Assembly: GCF_030159095.1 (NCBI RefSeq)
Contig: NZ_BRXS01000006.1
Location: 577,690 to 641,689 of the forward strand
From: Roseisolibacter agri
GTDB taxonomy: Bacteria; Gemmatimonadota; Gemmatimonadetes; Gemmatimonadales; Gemmatimonadaceae
DNA: 64,000 bases
Direction: 5' to 3'
This document shows positions 25,676-34,634 of the stretch, piece by piece (positions within the stretch are counted from its first letter, which is position 1; the number at the start of each line of letters is the position of its first letter). The notes under the pieces were generated by a model, which saw only the letters and a program-made list of their open reading frames with translations, was not told the origin of the DNA and made no database searches. Made by a program: the position numbers and the translations under genes.

Positions 25676-27724
25676 TCAGCCCTGGAGCGCCGGGTGCGCG
25701 CGGAAGTGCGCGAGCGCCTCGGGATTGGCCAGCGCGTCCACGTTGTTCACGGGGCGGCCGTGAACCACCTCGCGCACGGCGAGCTCCGTGATCTTGCCGC
25801 TGATCGTTCGCGGGATGTCGGGCACCGCGGCGATCACGCGCGGCACGTGGTGCGGGCTGCAGTGCTCGCGGATGCGGCGGCGCAGCCGCTCGGCCAGCGC
25901 GTCGTCCAGCGTCGCGCCCTCGCGCAGCCGCACGAACAGCACGATGCGCGACGTCGCGTCGACGCCGCTGCCGGTCGTCTGCTCGATCGCCACGCTCTCC
26001 ACGATCTCCGGGAGCTGCTCCACCTGGCGATACAGCTCCGCGGTCCCGATGCGCACCCCGCCCGGGTTCAGCGTCGCGTCGCTGCGCCCGTGGATCACGA
26101 GCCCGTCGTGCGCCGTCAGCTCCGCCCAGTCGCCGTGGCGCCAGACGTTCGGGAAGACGTCGAAGTACGCCGCGCGGTACTTCGCGCCGTCCGGATCGTT
26201 CCAGAACCCGACCGGCATGCTGGGAAACGGCCGCGTGCACACCAGCTCACCCGCCGCGCCGCGCAGCGGATGGCCGTCCGCGTCGAACACGTCCACCGCC
26301 ATCCCCAGCCCGCGCGCCTGCAGCTCGCCGCGCCACACGGGCGCCGTCGGGTTGCCGAGCGCGAAGCACGAGATGATGTCGGTGCCGCCGCTGATGCTGC
26401 TCAGGCGCACGCCCGGCTTCACGTCGCGCGCGACGAAGTCGTACGAGTGCGCCGCGAGCGGGCTGCCCGTCGAGAGCACCGCGCGCAGCGCCGACAGGTC
26501 GTGCGTCGCGGCCGGTCGCACGCCGGCCTTCTCCACCAGCGCGAGGTACTTCGCGCTCGTCCCGAACACGGTCACGCGTTCGGCCGCCGCCATGTCCCAG
26601 AGGATCTCGGCGCGCGGCGCGAGCGCCGCGCCGTCGTAGAGCACGATCGTCGCGCCCACCGCGAGTGACGACACCAGCCAGTTCCACATCATCCACCCGC
26701 AGGTGGTGAAGTAGAAGATGCGGTCGTCCGGCCCGAGGTCGGTGTGGAGCGCCAGCTCCTTCAGGTGCTGCAGCAGCGTCCCGCCCGCGCCGTGCACCAT
26801 GCACTTCGGCAGCCCCGTCGTCCCCGACGAGTACATCACGTACAGCGGATGGTCGAACGGCAGCCGCGTGAAGGCGAGCGGCGCGGCCGCGTTCCCGAAC
26901 GCCTCCCACGCGACCGCACCGCGCATCGTGTCCAGCTCGGGCGCGAGCGCATGCGCGTCGCGCAGCTGCGCGACGACCACCGTGCGGCGGATCGACGGGA
27001 TGGCCGCCACGATCTCGCGCACCCGCGGGAGCGTGTCGATCGGCTTGCCCGCGTACTCGTAGCCGTCCGCGCACACGAGCACCACGGGCTCGATCTGCCC
27101 GAAGCGATCGAGCACGCCCTGCACGCCGAAGTCCGGCGAGCACGACGACCACACCGCGCCGAGGCTCGCCGTGGCGAGCATCGCGATCACCGCCTCGGGC
27201 CCGTTCGGGAGGAAGCCGCCGACGCGGTCGCCGACGCCGACGCCCGCGCCGCGCAGCCCGTCGGCCACGCGCGCCACCTCGGCGCGCAGCGCGTCGAACG
27301 AGAGCCGGCGCGAGGGACCGCGCTCGGTCCACGCGACGATCGCGTCGCGCGCGCCCGCGTGCCGCAGCAGATGCTCGGCGAAGTTCAGCCGCGCCCCGGT
27401 GAACCAGCGCGGCCCGCGCTGCGGATCCGGCGGCGCCATGCGGTCGCCGCCGATCAGCACCGCGTCCCACGGCTCGCCGTCGCCACCGTCCGCGCGCTCG
27501 GCGCGCACGTCGCAGAACCGCCACACCAGCGGCCAGAACTCCGTCGGCCGGTCCACGCTCCAGCGCCAGAGCGCCGCGTAGTCGGGCAGCGGCGCGCCGG
27601 TGGCCCGACGCGCCGCCGCCGCGAACGCGGTCAGGTTCGCGCGCGCGACGTCCTCCGCGGACGGCGTCCAGATCGGGCGCGCGTCGTCCAGCTCCACGGC
27701 GGCGTGCGGCGAGTGCGGCTCCAT
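25676..27724 (-). CDS. Acetoacetate-CoA ligase (682 aa)
   Basis: A large ANL-superfamily ligase with the AACS-type length and N-terminal domain (ALWRWSVDRPTEFWPLVWRF). The AMP-binding P-loop is YVMYSSGTTGLPKCMVHGAGG, there is FFTTCGWMMWNW-type sequence (YFTTCGWMMWNW), and the catalytic lysine is in RTISGKITE. It activates acetoacetate to acetoacetyl-CoA with ATP. Acetoacetate is an end product of homogentisate breakdown, so the enzyme would complete that route together with a thiolase. The start ATG is at 27724. It is on the same strand as the dehydrogenase-like gene downstream. Confidence 0.9.
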   Translation of the reverse strand: MEPHSPHAAVELDDARPIWTPSAEDVARANLTAFAAAARRATGAPLPDYAALWRWSVDRPTEFWPLVWRFCDVRAERADGGDGEPWDAVLIGGDRMAPPDPQRGPRWFTGARLNFAEHLLRHAGARDAIVAWTERGPSRRLSFDALRAEVARVADGLRGAGVGVGDRVGGFLPNGPEAVIAMLATASLGAVWSSCSPDFGVQGVLDRFGQIEPVVLVCADGYEYAGKPIDTLPRVREIVAAIPSIRRTVVVAQLRDAHALAPELDTMRGAVAWEAFGNAAAPLAFTRLPFDHPLYVMYSSGTTGLPKCMVHGAGGTLLQHLKELALHTDLGPDDRIFYFTTCGWMMWNWLVSSLAVGATIVLYDGAALAPRAEILWDMAAAERVTVFGTSAKYLALVEKAGVRPAATHDLSALRAVLSTGSPLAAHSYDFVARDVKPGVRLSSISGGTDIISCFALGNPTAPVWRGELQARGLGMAVDVFDADGHPLRGAAGELVCTRPFPSMPVGFWNDPDGAKYRAAYFDVFPNVWRHGDWAELTAHDGLVIHGRSDATLNPGGVRIGTAELYRQVEQLPEIVESVAIEQTTGSGVDATSRIVLFVRLREGATLDDALAERLRRRIREHCSPHHVPRVIAAVPDIPRTISGKITELAVREVVHGRPVNNVDALANPEALAHFRAHPALQG

Positions 27725-27826
27725 CGGTGGCGCGGCGGGTGGCGGTGCACGCCGGCCCGATGCCGGCGCGCGCCACAAGATGTCACCCGTCGTCGCGCGC
27801 CGGCAGTCGAGCGCGCGCGGAGCGGC

Positions 27827-29548
27827 TCAGCGCCCGGCCGCGATCGCACCCGCGCGGTCGCGCGCCGTACGCTCCGCGGCCGGGATGCGCCACTCGGCCA
27901 GATTCGACCACCAGGCGTCCGCGCGCAGCGGGAACGGCCGCACGCGCCGGTGCACGCCGGCGACGTTGCGCATCTCGAACAGCCACACCGCGGGCGCGTC
28001 GTCGGCCAGCGCCGCGTAGGCGCGCGCGTAGAGCCCCGCGCTCCGCGCGGCGTCGAACGTCCCCGATGCGCTGTCCACCAGCGCCTCGAACGCCGCACCG
28101 CGATAGCCGCTCGTGTTCGCGCCGCCGCGGCCGTCCTTCCCCGGCGCCCCCCAGCGCTGCAGGATGCCGCGCGGATCGGGGTCCGCGTGCCACGCCTCCA
28201 GGGTCGCGTCCCAGCGCCCCTGCTGCGCCGACTGCGCGAACGCCGCCGGGTCCTGCGCGTCGACCACGATCTCCGCGCCCACCCGGCGCAGCTGCTCCTG
28301 GATCAGCACCGCGAGCTGCCGGCGCGCGGCGCTCGTGGTGTGCACCAGCAGTCGCAGCGACAGCTTGCGTCCGCCGCGCTCGCGGATGCCGTCGCCGTCC
28401 GCGTCGCGCCAGCCGGCGGCCTCCAGCTCGCGTGCGGCGCGCGCGGTGTCGTACGCGGGCCCCATCGGCTCCGGCAGCCCGCCCGCGAGCGCCTGCGGCG
28501 CGGGCACGCTCCGCGCGACGGCGGCCGAGTCGAAGACGTTGCGCACGACGCGCTCGCGGTCGATGGCCGCGGCGAGCGCGCGGCGCACCGCACGGTCGGC
28601 GAGGATCGGATGCGCGCCGCGCCCACCCTCGCCGCGCAGGTTGAACGCGAGGTAGCCCTGGTCGAGCGACGGATACGCGAACGCCCGCAGCGACTGATTG
28701 CCGCGCACCATCGCGAGGCCGTCGCCGCGCACCGCCTCCCACCAGTCGCTGGCGCCGCTCACGAGCGAGCGCGTCGCCGCACCCGGATCGGGATTCACGG
28801 CCCAGATCACGCGGTCGAGCTGTGGACGACCGCGCCAGTTGGTCGTGTCGGCCACCAGCTCCACGCGCGCGCCGTGCTCCCAGCGCACGAACCGGAAGCG
28901 GCCGCTCCCCACGGGCTGCTTCGCGAAATCGCTCGCGGCCAGCTGCGCCGGATCGACGTCGCGCAGCAGGTGCTCGGGCAGGACGTGCACCTGGTGCACC
29001 GCGTCGAAGAACTGCTGCGGGCTGCGCCGCTTGAACCAGACGACCGCGGTCGCGCTGTCGGGCGCCGACACCGAGTCGACGTTCGCCAGCAACGGCGCGA
29101 CGACGCTCGCGGTGCGCGCATCGGCGTTGAGGCGGAAGCTGAACGCGACGTCGCGCGCCGTGACGGGCTTCCCGTCGTGCCACCGGGCGCGCGGGTCCAT
29201 CGCGAAGCGCACCGACAGCGAGTCGGGCGCCCACGTCCACGACCGCGCGAGGCGCGGCGCGAAGCCCGCGTCGCCGACCGTGTTCAGCTTCCCGCCGATC
29301 TCCGCCAGCCGGTCGAACAGCTGCGCGACGATCTGCGCGCCCTGCAGCGACGAGACGAGCGGCGGCACCAGGTGGTCCGGATCGCCCACCGTGGCGATGA
29401 CGAGCGTGCCACCCGGGGCATCCGACGGCGGCGTACGCTCGGCCGGCCGCTCCGCGGTGCAGGCCGCGGCCAGCGCGAGGAGCGCGACCCAACGGCCCGG
29501 CGCGCGCGATGGCGTCGGTGGCGTCGGCGAGGCGGAGGTGGCGGGCAT
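27827..29548 (-). CDS. Peptide/nickel-type ABC transporter substrate-binding lipoprotein (573 aa)
   Basis: An SBP family 5 (OppA/DppA-like) protein: TLVIATVGDPDHLVPPLVSS near the mature N-terminus, ARWHDGKPVTARDVAFSF and AAAIDRERVVRNVF in the core. The signal peptide ends in the lipobox ALAAAC (Cys30). Such proteins bind oligopeptides, opines or other ligands in the periplasm. No permease or ATPase genes are adjacent, so the transporter partner must be elsewhere. ATG at 29548 was chosen because it begins the signal peptide region; an upstream frame is open but lacks signal features. Confidence 0.87.
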   Translation of the reverse strand: MPATSASPTPPTPSRAPGRWVALLALAAACTAERPAERTPPSDAPGGTLVIATVGDPDHLVPPLVSSLQGAQIVAQLFDRLAEIGGKLNTVGDAGFAPRLARSWTWAPDSLSVRFAMDPRARWHDGKPVTARDVAFSFRLNADARTASVVAPLLANVDSVSAPDSATAVVWFKRRSPQQFFDAVHQVHVLPEHLLRDVDPAQLAASDFAKQPVGSGRFRFVRWEHGARVELVADTTNWRGRPQLDRVIWAVNPDPGAATRSLVSGASDWWEAVRGDGLAMVRGNQSLRAFAYPSLDQGYLAFNLRGEGGRGAHPILADRAVRRALAAAIDRERVVRNVFDSAAVARSVPAPQALAGGLPEPMGPAYDTARAARELEAAGWRDADGDGIRERGGRKLSLRLLVHTTSAARRQLAVLIQEQLRRVGAEIVVDAQDPAAFAQSAQQGRWDATLEAWHADPDPRGILQRWGAPGKDGRGGANTSGYRGAAFEALVDSASGTFDAARSAGLYARAYAALADDAPAVWLFEMRNVAGVHRRVRPFPLRADAWWSNLAEWRIPAAERTARDRAGAIAAGR

Positions 29549-29952
29549 GCGGACGGGCGGCGAGGAGTGGTTCGACGTCGAGCGGGACGCGCGGGCGCGC
29601 ACGTGACGATGGTCACGCCGTGCGGCGTGCACAGGACGCGCGCCTTCACGGTTCTGTCACGCCGCGCCGCGAAATGTGTCGCACGCGCGCCGCGGCGCCG
29701 CGCGAACGCCACAGCGGGCGCGCGGATCTCCACGCGAATGTCACGTGACGGAAGCGCAAGGGGCTCGTCTGCAGACTGACGCAGGGCGGGCCGGCGGTGA
29801 AGTTCGGCGGGGTGTGTGATGCGTCACGGACCACGCGGTCGGCCCCGCGTGAGCTTCTGCACGTCGATAAAGCGAGCTCTTCCGTGAGCCTCGCAGGGCA
29901 CTCCGCTGCGATCCGCGGCCGGGCGCGTTCTCATCCTCGCTGGAGCCGTCAC
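29549..29952. promoter_or_regulatory. 404-base divergent intergenic region with palindromes
   Basis: No gene is seen. It holds GTGAC-GATG-GTCAC at 29603-29616, which is a GTGA-N6-TCAC palindrome like the one at 19217-19232, and the 10-base palindrome GTCACGTGAC at 29740-29749. It separates the start of a substrate-binding lipoprotein gene from the start of a ZU5-like lipoprotein gene, so divergent promoters are expected, but none could be placed with confidence. Confidence 0.4.
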
Positions 29953-30594
29953 ATGCGCAACCTCCGGATCACGGCCGCGCTGGCCGTCGCACTCCTCACC
30001 GGCACCGCCGTCGCGTGCGGCCCCGATCGCGCGCCCACGGCGCCGGCGATCGGCGCCCTCCGCGCCGACGTGGCGCCGAGCGCCGACCTGCTGTCGGCGG
30101 CGGACGGCCGGACCGCCAGCTGGTCCGTCTCGGGCCTGCGCCGCGAGCGTCCCCTCGCCAGCGACATCACCGTCCAGCAGGTGATCGGCCCGCGCGGCGG
30201 AAAGCTGTCGATCCCCGCCGCCGGCTTCACGCTCGAGGTGCCCGCGGGCGCGGTCGCGACCGAGACGACCTTCAGCGTCACCGCGCTCGCCGGCGAGATG
30301 CTGGCGTACGAGTTCGGACCGTCGGGCACGAGCTTCCCGATCGCGCTCCGCGGCACGCAGGATCTGAGCGGCACGCTGGCGAAGCGCCTGCCCCGCGGCG
30401 CGACGCTCGGCCTCGGCTACTTCCGCGCGCCGTCCGACGTCGATGCCTCGACGGGCACGGCGATGGTCGCGCAGGAAGTGGAGGCGACGGTCGACAAGTC
30501 CGGCCACCGCCTGAGCTTCGGGATCCCGCACTTCTCGGGCTGGATCATCCTCTGGCGCAACGGCTTCACGGCCGACTCGGTCTGGGAGCCGTGA
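29953..30594 (+). CDS. Probable lipoprotein with ZU5-like domain (213 aa)
   Basis: The N-terminus is a signal sequence (ITAALAVALLTGTAVAC) with a weak lipobox at Cys22. Residues about 78-105 read GPRGGKLSIPAAGFTLEVPA followed by GAVATETTFSVTA, the typical opening of a ZU5-like domain found in bacterial surface proteins. The C-terminal part (SFGIPHFSGWIILW) resembles the end of such domains. Function unknown; likely periplasmic or surface-exposed. A strong hairpin follows at 30637-30664. Confidence 0.75.
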   Translation: MRNLRITAALAVALLTGTAVACGPDRAPTAPAIGALRADVAPSADLLSAADGRTASWSVSGLRRERPLASDITVQQVIGPRGGKLSIPAAGFTLEVPAGAVATETTFSVTALAGEMLAYEFGPSGTSFPIALRGTQDLSGTLAKRLPRGATLGLGYFRAPSDVDASTGTAMVAQEVEATVDKSGHRLSFGIPHFSGWIILWRNGFTADSVWEP

Positions 30595-30636
30595 GTCGGC
30601 GCGAGTCGACACTCGATCTCCGCCTCGTCTCAGCGG

Positions 30637-30664
30637 CTGGCGACGCTCGCACGAGCGTCGCCAG
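30637..30664 (+). terminator. Hairpin after the ZU5-like lipoprotein gene
   Basis: A perfect 13-bp stem (30637-30649 with 30652-30664) with a two-base nominal loop lies 43 bases past the stop codon and 23 bases before the next start. No T-run follows. Probably a terminator or mRNA-stabilising stem. Confidence 0.6.
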
Positions 30665-30687
30665 CTGACGCGTTTCCGCCACCCTCG

Positions 30688-32865
30688 ATGCCCTCCCACC
30701 GCCGCGCCGCCAGCGACGACGAGATGCCTCAGCCCCAGCGCGTGCGTGTGACCGCGCGGGCGGCTGCGGCGTCGCGCGGCGTCTCCGTGATGGAGCGCGC
30801 GGACGCGCTCTGCGCGCGTGGCAAGCCGGCGGCCGCGCGTCAGCTCCTGGAGCGCACGCTGCACCTGCGCGCTCGCCGTGGCGAGGCGACCGCGCCGTAC
30901 ACGATGCTGAGCGCCGTCGCGCGGACGCACCTGCTGGAAGGCGACGCGGAGGCCGCGCTGGCGTGCCTGGACGCGGCGCTCGCATCCGCGGAGGCGGACG
31001 GCGACGCGAGCGGAATCAGCATCTCGCTCAACGGCCAGGCCGGCGTGCGGCTGCGGCGCGGTGAGCTCGACGAGGCCGAGCGCCTCTATCGCCGGGCGCG
31101 CGCCGCGGGCGAGCACGCGGGCGACCTCGACTCGGCGGCGAAGGCGGCGGGCAACCTGGGCATCATCGCCAGCATCCGTGGCGATCTGACCGCGGCGCTC
31201 GGCCACTTCGACGACTCGCTCTCGGCGCTGCGCCGGCTCGGGCAGGCCAACACCGTCGCGTACGCGCTGAACAACCGCGGCATGCTCCTGCGGCGGATGG
31301 ATCGGTTCGACGAGGCCGCGTCCACCTTCGACGAGGCGCTGCACACGCTGGCGGCGCTCGGCGACCTCACGGGCCGCGCGCTGGTGCACGTGAACCGCGC
31401 CGAGCTCGCGATCGCACGCGGCCAGCTCGACGACGGCAGCACGGAGTGCGACGCCGCGGCGAAGCTCGCGCGGCAGGTCGCCGACGACGGCATCCTCGGC
31501 GAGGCGCACAAGCTGTACGGGATCATCGCGCGCGAGCGTGGCGAGCTGGCCGACTCGGAGGAGCACCTGCGCACCGCGGAGTCGATCGCCGACGCGCGCC
31601 GCGACCTGCTGCTGCTGGCCGAGACGCTGCGCGAGCGCGCGGAGCTGCACCACCGCCAGGGCCGCAACCGCGACATGTTCCAGTCGCTGAACCGCGCGCA
31701 CCGGCTGTTCGCGCAGCTCAGCGCGCGTCGCGACGTCGCCGACGTCGACGGCCGCATGCAGCGTCTGGAGGACGAGTTCCTGCGCCTGGCACGCCGCTGG
31801 GGCGACGCGATCGAGGCCAAGGACCGCTTCACGCAGGGTCACTGCGAGCGCGTCGCCGAGCTGGCGTGCGCGATCGCGGAGCGCGCGGGCTTCGACCAGC
31901 GCGCGCTGTTCTGGTTCCGCATCGGCGCGCTGCTCCACGACGTCGGCAAGCTGATCGTCCCCGCCGAGGTGCTCAACAAGCCGGGCAAGCTGACCGACGA
32001 GGAGTGGGCGCTCGTGCGCAGCCACCCGTCGGTCGGCGTCGAGATGCTCGCCGACACCGAGTTCCCGTGGGACGTGCGCCCCATCGTCGAGTCGCACCAC
32101 GAGCGCTGGGACGGCCGCGGCTATCCCGCCGGCCTCGCCGGCGAGGCGATCCCGCTCACCGCGCGCATCCTCTGCGTGGCCGACGTCTACGACGCGCTCA
32201 CCAGCGTGCGCAGCTACAAGCGCGCCCTGACGCACGACGAGGCGATGGCGATCCTGCGGCAGGACGTCGGCACGCAGTTCGACCCGCACGTCTTCGCGTT
32301 CTTCGAGGAGGTCGCGCCCGCGTGGCGCGCGCGCGTCGCCAACCTCGTGCCGGTCGCGGACGCGCCCCGCGCCGAGCCGGCGCCCGCGGGCCTCGACGCG
32401 CTCACGGGGCTGCCGGGCCGCGACGCGCTCGTCGCGGAGGCCGCGCGCGTCCTCACGGCGCGTCGTGACACGACGCGTGCGACCGCGCTGCTCGCCCTCG
32501 ACGTCGACGGCATGGCCGCGCTCAACGCGCGGCTGGGCCGCGAGCGCGGCGACGCCCTGCTGCAGCGCGTCGGCGAGATCCTCTCGCGCCACACGCGCGC
32601 GAGCGACGTGGTGGCGCGTGCGGGCGGCGACGACTTCCTCGTGCTGCTCCCCGACCTCGAGGCCGCGGACGCGGAGCGGATGGCCGAGCGGCTGCGCGCG
32701 GCCGTGGCGCCGGCGCTTGGCCCCGACGCTTCGCTCGCGCTGTCGGTCGGCGTCGCGGTGCTGGGCGGCTCGTCCGCGACGGCGGAGGCGCTGCTGGAGC
32801 GCGCCGAGCGCGCGCTCGCCGCCGCGAAGGTCGCCGGCGGCAACCGGCTCGTGCTGGCCGTCTGA
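30688..32865 (+). CDS. TPR / HD-GYP / GGDEF hybrid c-di-GMP signalling protein (725 aa)
   Basis: Residues about 40-370 are TPR-like repeats (SISLNGQAGVRLRRGELDEA, NNRGMLLRRMDRFDEAASTF). Residues about 375-560 form a complete HD-GYP phosphodiesterase domain, with HDVGK (His417-Asp418) and HHERWDGRGYP. Residues about 570-725 form a GGDEF domain whose signature is GGDDF (646-650), with Glu replaced by Asp, while an RxxD inhibitory site (RASD) is kept five residues upstream. The HD-GYP half should hydrolyse c-di-GMP; the GGDEF half may be weak or a c-di-GMP sensor. No membrane segment is seen, so it is cytosolic, with the TPR part likely receiving a protein signal. Confidence 0.9.
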   Translation: MPSHRRAASDDEMPQPQRVRVTARAAAASRGVSVMERADALCARGKPAAARQLLERTLHLRARRGEATAPYTMLSAVARTHLLEGDAEAALACLDAALASAEADGDASGISISLNGQAGVRLRRGELDEAERLYRRARAAGEHAGDLDSAAKAAGNLGIIASIRGDLTAALGHFDDSLSALRRLGQANTVAYALNNRGMLLRRMDRFDEAASTFDEALHTLAALGDLTGRALVHVNRAELAIARGQLDDGSTECDAAAKLARQVADDGILGEAHKLYGIIARERGELADSEEHLRTAESIADARRDLLLLAETLRERAELHHRQGRNRDMFQSLNRAHRLFAQLSARRDVADVDGRMQRLEDEFLRLARRWGDAIEAKDRFTQGHCERVAELACAIAERAGFDQRALFWFRIGALLHDVGKLIVPAEVLNKPGKLTDEEWALVRSHPSVGVEMLADTEFPWDVRPIVESHHERWDGRGYPAGLAGEAIPLTARILCVADVYDALTSVRSYKRALTHDEAMAILRQDVGTQFDPHVFAFFEEVAPAWRARVANLVPVADAPRAEPAPAGLDALTGLPGRDALVAEAARVLTARRDTTRATALLALDVDGMAALNARLGRERGDALLQRVGEILSRHTRASDVVARAGGDDFLVLLPDLEAADAERMAERLRAAVAPALGPDASLALSVGVAVLGGSSATAEALLERAERALAAAKVAGGNRLVLAV

Positions 32866-32866
32866 G

Positions 32867-33157
32867 CTAGGCCTCGGGGCGCACCGCGGGCACCGCGCGA
32901 CAGTGCGGCCCGTGCTCCTCGCAGTACCAGCCGTGCCGGTCGTGCCACACGCGGTGCGCCTTCGCCTCGCTGCCGAAATGCACGCGCCAGACGCCGCGCA
33001 CGCGCGTGCGCGCGCCGCCCACCCGCTGCGCGTCCAGCACCTCGATCAGCACGCGCTCCGGGAAGAGCTCGAACTGCGCGGGCGGCGGCGGCACGGCGGG
33101 CGCGGACGGCTTCGCGGATCTGGCGCGGGTGCGGCGTGTGGCGGTGGTGCGTGACAT
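32867..33157 (-). CDS. Small unknown protein (96 aa)
   Basis: No family is recognised. The N-terminal 30 residues are Arg/Thr/Pro-rich, followed by a compact part with a conserved look: FELFPERVLIEVLDAQRV, GVWRVHFG, and a Cys/His-containing tail (VWHDRHGWYCEEHGPHC). The final HxCxxHxxxC-like residues might bind a metal. The start ATG is at 33157. Its stop lies one base after the stop of the convergent HD-GYP gene. Two hairpins lie upstream, between it and the Rad52-family gene. Confidence 0.65.
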   Translation of the reverse strand: MSRTTATRRTRARSAKPSAPAVPPPPAQFELFPERVLIEVLDAQRVGGARTRVRGVWRVHFGSEAKAHRVWHDRHGWYCEEHGPHCRAVPAVRPEA

Positions 33158-33172
33158 GGGCGGGACGGATGC

Positions 33173-33252
33173 GACGAGGGCGGTGCGCGACCGGCGCACC
33201 GCCCTCGTCAACTTCGCGCGTCGCGCGGGACGGGGAAAGCCCCGCGCGACGC
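33173..33252 (-). terminator. Two consecutive strong hairpins downstream of the Rad52-family gene
   Basis: The first is a perfect 16-bp stem (33173-33188 with 33194-33209, loop of five). The second is a perfect 12-bp stem (33218-33229 with 33241-33252). Together they fill the gap behind the Rad52-family stop and probably end its transcript. Neither is followed by a T-run. Confidence 0.65.
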
Positions 33253-33260
33253 ACGTCGCG

Positions 33261-33914
33261 TCACGCCGCGCGCGTCTCGAGGTAGCGCAGGGCCTCGTCC
33301 GCGGCCGGCGCGGTGAGCCCGCCGGCGATCCGCTTGCGCACGATGCTCGTCACCTTCTCGTCGGCGATGCGCGCCAGCAGCGCCTCGATGCGCTCCATCT
33401 GCTCCGCCGTCGCGGGACGCGGCTTCGGCGTCGCCCACTCGGGCAGCGCGGGCGGCTCCCACTTGAACCACTTCCCGTCCTTCGTCTTCGCCGAGAAGCG
33501 CCCGTTCTCGGTGACGTTCGCCCACCCCTCCTCGAGGTCGTAGAGGTAGCGGCCGATCCCCCACTGCACCGCCGCGCGCTTCATCGCGTTCGACAGCCCG
33601 CCCTTCACCGGCTCGACGTCCGTGTTCTCGGCGCCGTCCCACTTGGTGACCCAGTCCGCCGTGCCGTCGGCGCGCTGCACGCGCACCGACAGACCGCAGA
33701 CCACGCCGCCCGCGGGGCCCTCCTTGTACACGTTCTGCCAGTTCTCGGGGCCGACGACCTCGTCGAACCGCTCCATGATCGCGCGGTTCGTCACGTAGGC
33801 CAGCACGCGCGCCCACGGCTTCCCGTTCTTCTCGCCCGCCGTCTGCACGCGCCACTCGATGTCCGCTGGCGCGAAGGGGTCGCGCAGCCGGGCCAGATCC
33901 GTCTCGTCGCTCAT
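33261..33914 (-). CDS. Rad52/Rad22-family single-strand annealing protein (217 aa)
   Basis: Residues about 15-150 match the Rad52/22 fold: FAPADIEWRVQTAGEKNGKP, VLAYVTNRAIMERFDEVVG, WQNVYKEGP and LSNAMKRAAVQWGIGRYLYD. These proteins form rings that anneal complementary single strands in recombination or double-strand-break repair (Rad52, phage Sak-like proteins, DdrA). The C-terminus carries a short helical region. ATG at 33914 is supported by AGGAGA eight bases upstream. No phage genes surround it, so it may be a host repair protein or a domesticated phage recombinase. Confidence 0.82.
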   Translation of the reverse strand: MSDETDLARLRDPFAPADIEWRVQTAGEKNGKPWARVLAYVTNRAIMERFDEVVGPENWQNVYKEGPAGGVVCGLSVRVQRADGTADWVTKWDGAENTDVEPVKGGLSNAMKRAAVQWGIGRYLYDLEEGWANVTENGRFSAKTKDGKWFKWEPPALPEWATPKPRPATAEQMERIEALLARIADEKVTSIVRKRIAGGLTAPAADEALRYLETRAA

Positions 33915-34052
33915 CCTGCCGTCTCCTGTTCGTCCGTCCGATATGAGAAAGTCCGGCGCCGGCACGTGCCGGGCACCGGACATCCATACACCGAACGGAG
34001 ACCGAAGTTCACGGGATCCACGGGTTCCGCCCGTCGGATCCGGCAGGCGGGC

Positions 34053-34634
34053 TCAGGCCCAGCGCAGCTCCCACTCACAGAAGGCGTCCCCTTCCAGGGC
34101 GCAGCGCACGTGGCGGACGCGGGGCTTCTCACCCCCGGCCAGGGAGAGCGCACGCTCCAGCCCGCCGGTCTGCCGACGGCAGAACACCGGGCTCTCGTGG
34201 GTGAAGCCGACCAGCCGCAGCACCACCCGCCCGCCCCGCTCGCCGACGTCCTCCTGCTCCACCACCTTCATGTCGCCCGGGTGGTAGTAGAGCCGGAACA
34301 GCGAGACGCTCTGGGTCACGAACTCGAGCGGCGACGCCTTCCGCAGGATGCCGCCGTAGAGCTGCACGCCGAACGACTCGATCGCGTGCGCACCCGCGCG
34401 CTCCGGCCAGTCGGGCACCGACGCGCCGATCACCTGCTCCGTCGCGTCGCTCAGCCGCGACCAGAGCGCGAAGGGGAACTCGTCGGTCGGCGTCGCGTCG
34501 AGCACGCGCTTTCGCTCGCGCGCGGGCAGCGCCTCCAGCACGCGCGCGACGGCCGCCTCGCCCGCCACGCTCTCGACGAAGGCGAGCGTCGCCCGCAGCG
34601 TCGAGCCCTTCGCGACCTGCGCGGGGGTCGTCAC
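34053..34634 (-). CDS. DUF2378-like protein (TIGR02265 type, 193 aa)
   Basis: The sequence pattern (KGSTLRATLAFVESVAGEAA, VLEALPARERKRVLDATPTD, a central FRLYYHPGDM and a closing ALEGDAFCEWELRW) resembles DUF2378, a family expanded in myxobacteria and of unknown function. The assignment is moderate. The GTG start at 34634 overlaps the stop of the upstream acyl-CoA ligase by four bases, so it belongs to the same operon. It may be a sensor or accessory protein for that pathway (inference). Confidence 0.6.
   Translation of the reverse strand: MTTPAQVAKGSTLRATLAFVESVAGEAAVARVLEALPARERKRVLDATPTDEFPFALWSRLSDATEQVIGASVPDWPERAGAHAIESFGVQLYGGILRKASPLEFVTQSVSLFRLYYHPGDMKVVEQEDVGERGGRVVLRLVGFTHESPVFCRRQTGGLERALSLAGGEKPRVRHVRCALEGDAFCEWELRWA

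Noticed and set aside
33261..33914. Prophage remnant around the Rad52-family gene
   Set aside because: No integrase, capsid, tail, lysis or attachment-site features were found on either side.
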